In this document: positions 6,932 through 12,159 of the stretch, one piece after another
Layout of the letters: each line of letters begins with the position of its first letter
How positions within the stretch are numbered: position 1 is the first letter of the stretch
NCBI GenBank assembly: GCA_937902055.1
Contig: CALGUJ010000227.1
Location: forward strand, 1 to 12,159
Length of the DNA: 12,159 bases
Direction of reading: 5' to 3'
DNA from: an uncultured Pelolinea sp.
Lineage (GTDB): Bacteria > Chloroflexota > Anaerolineae > Anaerolineales > Anaerolineaceae
Position numbers and translations under genes: made by a program
The notes under the pieces: generated by a model
Told to the model about the DNA's origin: nothing
What the model saw: the letters and a program-made list of their open reading frames with translations, nothing else
Database searches by the model: none

Positions 6932-7591
6932 CTATTCAGCCTCGCAAGCAACCACTTTTAGAACTGCCTGCGTTACTTCATCAATGGGTTTAGCACCGTC
7001 GATTTCCACCAACAGGCCACTTTCTTTATAAAAATCAATCAGCGGAGCGGTTTGCTTGAAATAAACTTCAATGCGTTGTTGAACGGTTTCGCGTTTATCG
7101 TCATTCCTTTGGTAAAGCGCTGATCCATCCAGGTCGCATACACCTTCATTTTTCGGCGGGTTGTATTTACTATGATACACATGACCTTCCGCCTTGCATG
7201 TCCAGCGTCCACTCAGGCGTTCGATCAACTCGTCAGAATCCACATTGATGAATGGAACGCAGAAGATCTCGCCTTGATGGTCAGCCAGAAAAGAAGCCAA
7301 TGCTTCCGCTTGGGCGGGAGTACGCGGAAAACCGTCGAGCAAAGCGCCATTGGCGCAATCAGCGTTCAACAGCCGATCTTCAACCATGCCGATCGTGATA
7401 TCGTCCGGCACCAGTTCGCCTTTTTCCATGAAAGCCCGAGCTTGTTTCCCCAACTCAGTATCCTTTTCCAGGTTCTCCCGGAAAATGTTACCCGATGAGA
7501 TATGCGGAATACCGCACTTCTCCGCGATAATCGCAGCCTGAGTTCCTTTTCCCGCGCCGGGGGGCCCTAACAAGACGTAAAAGCGTGCCAT
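6932..7591 (-). CDS. adk: Adenylate kinase, long-LID form
   Basis: Catalyses ATP + AMP = 2 ADP in the cytoplasm. It has 219 residues. The P-loop is GPPGAGKGT (9-17), the AMP-site stretch is ISSGNIFRE (31-39), and DGFPRT is at 86-91. The LID (about 128-166) is the long form, with NPPKNEGVCD and LYQRNDD. The zinc ligands of zinc-type kinases (three Cys and one Asp in Bacillus) map to C132, E135, C152 and D155, so the second Cys is Glu. N35 stands where Asp is usual in SGD. The start is ATG at 7591, 8 bases after the secY stop; an upstream TTG would overlap secY and precedes the normal MARFYVLL start. The nearest SD-like motif (AAAGG) is 12 bases away, inside secY, suggesting coupling. Confidence 0.96.
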   Translation of the reverse strand: MARFYVLLGPPGAGKGTQAAIIAEKCGIPHISSGNIFRENLEKDTELGKQARAFMEKGELVPDDITIGMVEDRLLNADCANGALLDGFPRTPAQAEALASFLADHQGEIFCVPFINVDSDELIERLSGRWTCKAEGHVYHSKYNPPKNEGVCDLDGSALYQRNDDKRETVQQRIEVYFKQTAPLIDFYKESGLLVEIDGAKPIDEVTQAVLKVVACEAE

Positions 7592-7599
7592 TAACTCTA

Positions 7600-8943
7600 T
7601 CAACCTTTAATCAGTTTTTCATCGTAACCGTGTAATTTCAACTCGGTTTCAATGATATTGAAAGTATCGCGAACAACACCTACCACGATGATCAAACCGG
7701 AAGCAGATACCAGGAATAATGATTTTCCAATGTTGGCCGGCAAGACGAAGCTGAACAGGTAAGGCATGGTCGCTACGACAGCCAGGAATAAAGCACCAAC
7801 CAAGGTAATCCTGCGCTGGACTTTATTTAGATAATTCTGTGTTGGGGCTCCGCGTACAACACCGGGTATTTGCGCTCCCTGCCGCTTAAGGTTCTCTCCA
7901 TAGTTCTGTTGTTCAAATAACACTTCAGTGTAGAAGAAGGTCAACAATAGAACAAATAAGAAATACACAATCATATAAGTAACGCTGCTGGTGTTGAAAG
8001 TGTTCTGCATCCAGAGCGCAACATTAGCCAACCATTGCGTTTTCGAATTGATAAAGAATTGCGCAATAATACCGGGAAGCGACAAGATTGTTTGCGCAAA
8101 GATGAGCGGGATCATGCCTGCCAAGTTAATCATCAGCGGCAGGTTGGATTTCACCGGCATGGACATACGATTGCCAATACGGCGGCCTGGGAACAGAACC
8201 GGTACATTGCGACGGCCCTGTTGAACAAAGATGATCACAAAGATGGTCATCACCAGAACAATCGCAATCAAAGCCAGGAGGAAGAATACCGATTCACCTG
8301 AAATGATAATGCTGTAGATATTGCTGGGGATGCGCGAAACGATGCCTGAGAAAATGATCAGTGAGAGACCCTGATTGGGAATTCCATACTCTGAAATCAA
8401 TTCACCCAACCAAATACCCAACATCGTACCGCCAACCATGCTGATCACGGTGGTCAAGGTAGGCAAAACGTTGCCGCTGGAAAATCCGAAGGTGTAATTC
8501 AGGATGGAACCGCTGGTTGTCAATTGGCGGAAAAGCTGAATCTGGCCCAAGGCGGATAACGTTCCCATGGGGATGGTCAATAGAATTGTCCATTTTTCCA
8601 TCAGCCGGCGTCCTTCTTTGGGATCTTCCTGCATTCGACGCTGCAACGATGGAATGATCGGGACCAATAGTTGAATGATGATTTGGGCGGTAATATAGGG
8701 ATAGACACCCATTGCCAGGATGGAGAAATTGGAAAGCGTACCACCGGAGAGCATATCGAACACACCCAGCAAACTGCTGGCTGCGCTTTGCTGTTGGAAG
8801 ATGCTCGCGATCACTTCCCGATTAATACCAGGCACCGGGATATTTGCAGCAAGACGATAAAGGACTAACAACGCAAGCGTTATCAGCAGTTTTTTCCGAA
8901 TATCAACGGATGTCCACAAATAACGCCAAGCTGATCTTTTCAT
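7600..8943 (-). CDS. secY: Protein translocase subunit SecY
   Basis: Channel of the Sec translocon in the cytoplasmic membrane, working with SecE, SecG and SecA or ribosomes. It has 447 residues with about ten hydrophobic segments. The first helix is at about 18-37, followed by PVPGI. The plug/second-helix stretch LLGVFDMLSGGTLSNFSILA is at 58-77, followed by MGVYPYITAQIIIQLL. The cytoplasmic loop at about 341-372 includes GENLKRQGAQIPG (349-361), matching the conserved ribosome/SecA-binding loop. The C-terminal VRDTFNIIETEL stretch is also typical. The start is ATG with AAGGAG about 8 bases upstream. It sits between rplO and adk, as in most bacterial spc operons. Confidence 0.98.
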   Translation of the reverse strand: MKRSAWRYLWTSVDIRKKLLITLALLVLYRLAANIPVPGINREVIASIFQQQSAASSLLGVFDMLSGGTLSNFSILAMGVYPYITAQIIIQLLVPIIPSLQRRMQEDPKEGRRLMEKWTILLTIPMGTLSALGQIQLFRQLTTSGSILNYTFGFSSGNVLPTLTTVISMVGGTMLGIWLGELISEYGIPNQGLSLIIFSGIVSRIPSNIYSIIISGESVFFLLALIAIVLVMTIFVIIFVQQGRRNVPVLFPGRRIGNRMSMPVKSNLPLMINLAGMIPLIFAQTILSLPGIIAQFFINSKTQWLANVALWMQNTFNTSSVTYMIVYFLFVLLLTFFYTEVLFEQQNYGENLKRQGAQIPGVVRGAPTQNYLNKVQRRITLVGALFLAVVATMPYLFSFVLPANIGKSLFLVSASGLIIVVGVVRDTFNIIETELKLHGYDEKLIKG

Positions 8944-8970
8944 CCTAGATTCTCCTTATTTCCAGAAACC

Positions 8971-9426
8971 CTAGCTTTCAATGATCTCGGCTTTTCCACC
9001 AGCGGCTTCAATTTTCTTCCTGGCGCCATCGGTAAAGCGATGTGCTCGCACGGTTAATGCCTTTTTCAATTCACCGTTGCCCAAAATGGCAACCGGATTT
9101 TGATTTTTATGCAGCATTTTATTTTCCGCCAGAAGTTCTGGAGTCACCTGAGTGCCAGCTTTGAATTTTTCGAGGCTTGCCACGTTAACTTCATTGTATT
9201 CGATCCGATTAATCGGGCTGAATCCTTCACCACGCAGGAATGGCAACCGGCGATAGAAAGGCAGATTACCGCCCTGCAAATACAAATGACCACCGAAGCC
9301 TTGGCGGGAGTGTTGACCTTTGGTACCACGACCGGCAGTTTTACCTTGCCCGGCAGCGATACCACGGCTGACACGTTTTCGATCTCTCTTTGCACCCTCA
9401 TTGGGTTTCAAGTCGTTTAATTTCAT
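8971..9426 (-). CDS. rplO: 50S ribosomal protein L15
   Basis: Late-assembling large-subunit protein with an extended basic N-terminal arm that threads into 23S rRNA. It has 151 residues. It opens with MKLNDLKPNEGAKRDRKRV, then GRGTKGQHSRQGFGGHLYLQ, then LPFYRRLPFLRGEGF, and ends in the globular region with AHRFTDGARKKIEAAGGKAE, the L15 signature region. Only 2 bases separate it from the rpmD stop, and its AGGA SD lies in the last codons of rpmD. Confidence 0.98.
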   Translation of the reverse strand: MKLNDLKPNEGAKRDRKRVSRGIAAGQGKTAGRGTKGQHSRQGFGGHLYLQGGNLPFYRRLPFLRGEGFSPINRIEYNEVNVASLEKFKAGTQVTPELLAENKMLHKNQNPVAILGNGELKKALTVRAHRFTDGARKKIEAAGGKAEIIES

Positions 9427-9428
9427 TT

Positions 9429-9626
9429 CTATTCCTGAACGTCTTCAACTTTGACTAGGTGATTCACCTTGGAAAGCATACCGCGAACCGTTGGTGAATC
9501 TTTCTGTTCAACAGTCTGGCCAATTTTGTGCAGGCCTAATGCGCGCACTGTTGCCTTATGGGTTTCTGTATTCCCAATCGGGCTATGGACCAGCGTGATT
9601 CGGATCATTTTTTCTTTTTTAGCCAT
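9429..9626 (-). CDS. rpmD: 50S ribosomal protein L30
   Basis: Small large-subunit protein of 65 residues. The core IRITLVHSPIG...HKATVRALGLHKIGQTVEQKD and VRGMLSKVNHLVKVE match bacterial L30. Its ATG overlaps the end of rpsE by 8 bases (ATGGCTAA carries both start and stop), with GGAGG inside rpsE as the SD. This is a clear case of translational coupling. Confidence 0.97.
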   Translation of the reverse strand: MAKKEKMIRITLVHSPIGNTETHKATVRALGLHKIGQTVEQKDSPTVRGMLSKVNHLVKVEDVQE

Positions 9627-10149
9627 CTTTCCTCCGTTCCCAGAAAGGCGCTAACTCTTTTGCGGGTTTTCCGCGCAGTTCAGCAATCCTCTGCGAGGAT
9701 TGTAACTGTTCCAGCGCTTTGAAGGTTGCCTTGACAACATTCAGCATATTCGAGCTGCCGAGGGATTTGGTTAAAATATCCCGCACGCCCGCGGCTTCAA
9801 CAACCGCACGAACGCCGCCACCGGCGATTACACCGGTACCCATCGAAGCCGGTTTCAACAATACTTCCGCTCCACCGACCTTGGCAACCACTTCATGAGG
9901 AATGGTTGTTCCGGACAATGAGACTTTACGCATGTTCTTATGGGCTTGCAGTGTAGCCTTCGCCATCGCTTCAGGAACCGCGCCTGCTTTTCCAACGCCC
10001 AAACCGATATTTCCATTATTATCGCCAGCGACGATCGTTACACGGAAATGGAATTTGCGTCCGCCTTTTACTACCTTGGCGACACGGGCGATATCCACTA
10101 CTCTTTCGTCATATTCTTTTTCGACTGCCTGGTAAGCCATTTTTTCCAT
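9619..10149 (-). CDS. rpsE: 30S ribosomal protein S5
   Basis: Small-subunit protein near the mRNA entry, with a role in decoding accuracy and helicase action. It has 176 residues from the ATG at 10149. The N-terminal double-stranded-RNA-binding-like domain includes ERVVDIARVAKVVKGGRKF and GNIGLGVGKAGAVPEAM. The C-terminal domain includes KPASMGTGVIAGGGVRAV and DILTKSLGSSN. The start is MM: AGAGG lies 2 bases before the ATG at 10152 and 5 before the ATG at 10149, favouring the second. The stop overlaps the rpmD start by 8 bases. Confidence 0.98.
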   Translation of the reverse strand: MEKMAYQAVEKEYDERVVDIARVAKVVKGGRKFHFRVTIVAGDNNGNIGLGVGKAGAVPEAMAKATLQAHKNMRKVSLSGTTIPHEVVAKVGGAEVLLKPASMGTGVIAGGGVRAVVEAAGVRDILTKSLGSSNMLNVVKATFKALEQLQSSQRIAELRGKPAKELAPFWERRKDG

Positions 10150-10154
10150 CATTA

Positions 10155-10159
10155 CCTCT
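10155..10159 (-). promoter_or_regulatory. Ribosome binding site of rpsE
   Basis: AGAGG on the minus strand, 5 bases before the ATG at 10149 and only 2 before the ATG at 10152. The spacing decides between tandem start codons in favour of the second. Confidence 0.55.
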
Positions 10160-10174
10160 TATATCGCTCTGCAG

Positions 10175-10540
10175 TTAAAACTTAAGACCTGCTTCTCTCG
10201 CAGCGTCTGCAAGAGCTTTAACACGGCCGATGTATTGGTAACCGCCGCGGTCGAAAACGACCTCAGTGATCTTCTTTTCCTTAGCGCGCTCCGCAATATT
10301 CTTACCGACTGCGATTGCCTGCTCGGTCTTGCTCAGTTTTTGGACCTGGCTTTTCAGCTCATGGTCGATGCTGGATGATGAAGCCAAGGTAATACCTTTT
10401 TCATCATCGATAATCTGAGCGTAGATATCATTCAGGCTGCGAAATACACAGAGTCGCGGTTTACTTGCCACACCAAAGACGTTCTTGCGAACCCTTTGAT
10501 GCCTGTGCAATCTTGCTTCGTTTCGAGATACTTTTGCCAT
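10175..10540 (-). CDS. rplR: 50S ribosomal protein L18
   Basis: 5S rRNA-binding protein of the central protuberance, working with L5. It has 121 residues, the usual size. The basic N-terminus ([14 protein letters not shown]) binds RNA. The core has [29 protein letters not shown], then [26 protein letters not shown] at the C-terminus, the L18 signature. The start is ATG with AGGA 8 bases upstream. It lies between rplF and rpsE. Confidence 0.98.
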   Translation of the reverse strand: MAKVSRNEARLHRHQRVRKNVFGVASKPRLCVFRSLNDIYAQIIDDEKGITLASSSSIDHELKSQVQKLSKTEQAIAVGKNIAERAKEKKITEVVFDRGGYQYIGRVKALADAAREAGLKF

Positions 10541-10568
10541 AATATAATTCCTGCTTCAGATTTTCCGA

Positions 10569-11108
10569 CTAAGCGGCTTTCTTTCCCGCTTTTCTGCGGA
10601 CGACTTCACCCAGATAATGAATACCCTTGCCTTTATACGGTTCGGGCGGGCGAATCTTGCGAATATCGGCAGCAATTTGCCCTAATGATTCTTTATCCAT
10701 ACCTTTAATAACCACCTGGCGGTTCTTTTCAGCAACATTGAATTCAATACCGCTGGGCGGTTCCACTACTACCGGGTGAGAATAACCGACACTCAGGACC
10801 AGGTTCTTGCCATCCATATCGGCTTTATAACCAACACCTTCCACCTCAAGGATCCGTTCAAAACCCGTGCTTACGCCTGTAACCATGTTGAACAATACTG
10901 CGCGGGTTGTTCCATGCAAAGCGCGGATGTTTTTTTCTTCTGAATCGCGTGTGATCACGATTCGATTATCTTCTTTCTTGATCGTAATCAATGAAGAAAA
11001 CTCACGCTGCATAGTTCCCTTCGGACCTTTTACCGTAACTTTGGACCCGTTCAATTCCACATCCACACCGTTGGGAATTGTGATGGGTAGTTTTCCTATA
11101 CGAGACAC
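10569..11108 (-). CDS. rplF: 50S ribosomal protein L6
   Basis: Large-subunit protein near the factor-binding site and the stalk base. It has 179 residues in two similar domains. SRIGKLPITIPNGVDVEL starts the protein, and VTVKGPKGTM and LHGTTRAVLFNMVTGVSTGF lie in the first domain. The C-terminal KIRPPEPYKGKGIHY (about 154-168) is the L6 signature. The start is GTG at 11108, with GGAGG 9 bases upstream. A longer frame to 11153 would need a TTG start inside rpsH and adds no L6-like sequence. The gap from rpsH is 29 bases. Confidence 0.98.
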   Translation of the reverse strand: MSRIGKLPITIPNGVDVELNGSKVTVKGPKGTMQREFSSLITIKKEDNRIVITRDSEEKNIRALHGTTRAVLFNMVTGVSTGFERILEVEGVGYKADMDGKNLVLSVGYSHPVVVEPPSGIEFNVAEKNRQVVIKGMDKESLGQIAADIRKIRPPEPYKGKGIHYLGEVVRRKAGKKAA

Positions 11109-11117
11109 TGTGCTATA

Positions 11118-11122
11118 CCTCC
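11118..11122 (-). promoter_or_regulatory. Ribosome binding site of rplF
   Basis: GGAGG on the minus strand, 9 bases before the GTG at 11108. It fixes the start at a GTG rather than at an upstream in-frame TTG. Confidence 0.8.
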
Positions 11123-11137
11123 ATTCTCTTAAGGGTT

Positions 11138-11551
11138 CTACCAAATCTTGCAAAGGATTTCGCCGCCGACGCCATTCTTGCGGGCATTTTGACCAGTCAT
11201 AATGCCTTTAGGAGTCGACAGAATTGAAATTCCCATGCCTGATAGCACCCAGGGGATTTCTTTCTTTGGGGTGTAGACACGGCGACCCGGTCGGCTAACA
11301 CGCTCAAGTCCGGAAATTACCGAACGCTTCGAACGTCGTTCACCCACGTATTTCAATTTCAATCGGACTACTTGCAGAGCCGGCTTAATTCCCGCCGCCA
11401 CTTCGTAATCCTCGATATAGCCTTCTTCTTTCAAGATTTTCGCGATTTCAACCTTGATCTTCGAGCTAGGCATTGCCACCACGGTTTGGCTGCTCATTAC
11501 ACCATTCCGGATGCGGGTCAGCATATCAGCAATTGGATCATTAACACTCAT
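11138..11551 (-). CDS. rpsH: 30S ribosomal protein S8
   Basis: Primary 16S rRNA-binding protein; in E. coli it also represses the spc operon by binding the mRNA at the start of rplE, a site that here falls outside the window. It has 137 residues. The N-terminal part has DPIADMLTRIRNG. The C-terminal part has RRVYTPKKEIPWVLSGMGISILSTPKGIMTG, which contains the S8 signature, but reads GQNARKNGVGGEILCKIW at the end, where GxxARxxxVGGE is typical. The ATG has GGAGG about 5-6 bases upstream. Confidence 0.98.
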   Translation of the reverse strand: MSVNDPIADMLTRIRNGVMSSQTVVAMPSSKIKVEIAKILKEEGYIEDYEVAAGIKPALQVVRLKLKYVGERRSKRSVISGLERVSRPGRRVYTPKKEIPWVLSGMGISILSTPKGIMTGQNARKNGVGGEILCKIW

Positions 11552-11569
11552 CTTTTCCTCCGGTCCGGT

Positions 11570-11752
11570 TTACCAGGATGACTTGGTCACACCAGGAATT
11601 TTGCCTTTCAATGCCAGATCCCGAAAACAAATCCGGCAGATACCAAATCGACGCAAATATCCTCGCGGTCTTCCGCAAATTTTGCAGCGATTTCTAACCT
11701 GATTGGGATATTTCCTGCGAAGTTCCCGATATTCCATACATGTTTTTGCCAT
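11570..11752 (-). CDS. rpsN: 30S ribosomal protein S14, zinc-binding type Z
   Basis: Head protein of the small subunit in its short zinc form. The 60 residues contain C23, C26, C39 and C42 as CxxC-x12-CxxC. They end in the typical [20 protein letters not shown]. This is the form that replaces the longer zinc-free S14 of E. coli. The N-terminus ([18 protein letters not shown]) differs from the usual AKKSMIAK-type start but keeps the length. Only 2 bases separate it from the rplE stop, and its SD (AAGG) lies in the last codons of rplE. Confidence 0.97.
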   Translation of the reverse strand: MAKTCMEYRELRRKYPNQVRNRCKICGRPRGYLRRFGICRICFRDLALKGKIPGVTKSSW

Positions 11753-11754
11753 AG

Positions 11755-12159
11755 TTAGACCTTCCTAAAAGGCATTCCTAAATGCTTTAATAAAGACAAC
11801 GCCTGCTCATCATTGGGTGCTGATGTAACAAAGGTCAATTCCATACCCCGGACTTTATCGATCGAATCGAATTCGATCTCGGGGAAGATCAATTGCTCGC
11901 GCAATCCAAGCGTGTAATCACCGCGGCCGTCAAAGGATTTCTCGGATACACCGCGAAAATCGCGCACACGAGGGAGTGCGATGTTGACCAGTCGATCCAA
12001 CAAAGCCCACATTTTCTCGCCGCGCAGCGTAACTTTTACACCAATGGTGCGGCCTTCGCGCAGTTTGAAATTTGCGATGCTTTTCTTGGCTTTGATGATG
12101 ACCGGCCGTTGTCCGGTGATCTTTACCAGGTCAGCGCTGGCTGCTTCCAAGGATTTAGG
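11755..12159 (-). CDS. rplE: 50S ribosomal protein L5, 5' end outside window
   Basis: 5S rRNA-binding protein of the central protuberance that also contacts P-site tRNA. The last 134 residues are present and the frame is open to the right window edge. Against a usual length of about 180, some 45 N-terminal residues are missing. A TTG at 12150 is internal, because the codons before it continue the L5-like sequence. Recognisable stretches are [51 protein letters not shown] and [21 protein letters not shown]. The C-terminus [11 protein letters not shown] is standard. rplX and rplN would be expected further upstream. Confidence 0.96.
   Translation of the reverse strand, partial: PKSLEAASADLVKITGQRPVIIKAKKSIANFKLREGRTIGVKVTLRGEKMWALLDRLVNIALPRVRDFRGVSEKSFDGRGDYTLGLREQLIFPEIEFDSIDKVRGMELTFVTSAPNDEQALSLLKHLGMPFRKV

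Noticed and set aside
7592..7603. A longer adenylate kinase starting at 7603
   Set aside because: It needs a TTG start that overlaps the end of secY and adds four residues before the usual MARFYVLL start.
11109..11153. A longer L6 N-terminus beginning inside rpsH
   Set aside because: It needs a TTG start. The GTG at 11108 has a GGAGG SD and the standard SRIGKLPI start.

Overview
The window is a ribosomal-protein (spc/alpha-type) gene cluster on the minus strand, with two unrelated genes at its left edge. It most resembles a member of the Chloroflexota, probably class Anaerolineae. The hints are the YabN-like methylase lobe joined to MazG, the zinc-binding forms of S4, S14 and L36, the order rplQ-truA-rplM-rpsI, and the overall protein style. 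This assignment rests on recalled family knowledge and no search was run, so it is moderate at class level.

The minus-strand cluster is read from right to left. It runs rplE (5' end outside the window), rpsN, rpsH, rplF, rplR, rpsE, rpmD, rplO, secY, adk, rpmJ, rpsM, rpsK, rpsD, rpoA, rplQ, truA, rplM, rpsI. Spacing is a few to 74 bases, with one 8-base overlap (rpsE/rpmD). Shine-Dalgarno (SD) motifs often lie in the end of the preceding gene. The genes supply both ribosomal subunits, the SecY translocation channel, adenylate kinase, the RNA polymerase alpha subunit and a tRNA pseudouridine synthase. A good sigma70-type promoter lies between adk and rpmJ, so the alpha part can probably be transcribed separately from the spc part. 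map and infA, often found between adk and rpmJ, are absent there.

The cluster ends after rpsI at a strong hairpin with a U-tract, best formed by the minus-strand transcript. A consensus -10 hexamer overlaps the foot of this hairpin and may start transcription of mazG, the next minus-strand gene. mazG encodes an intact tandem MazG pyrophosphohydrolase preceded by what looks like only the C-terminal lobe of a YabN-type tetrapyrrole methylase. This is the most unusual item in the window.

At the left edge a plus-strand tryptophanase gene (tnaA, 5' end outside the window) converges on mazG, and the two coding ends overlap by 26 bases. No stretch over 300 bases lacks a gene; the longest gap is about 98 bases, between rpsI and mazG. 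I saw no mobile elements, CRISPR arrays, tRNA or rRNA genes. Apart from the mazG N-terminus and a few regulatory or residue-level oddities, this is ordinary housekeeping DNA, and I found no convincing undescribed system.
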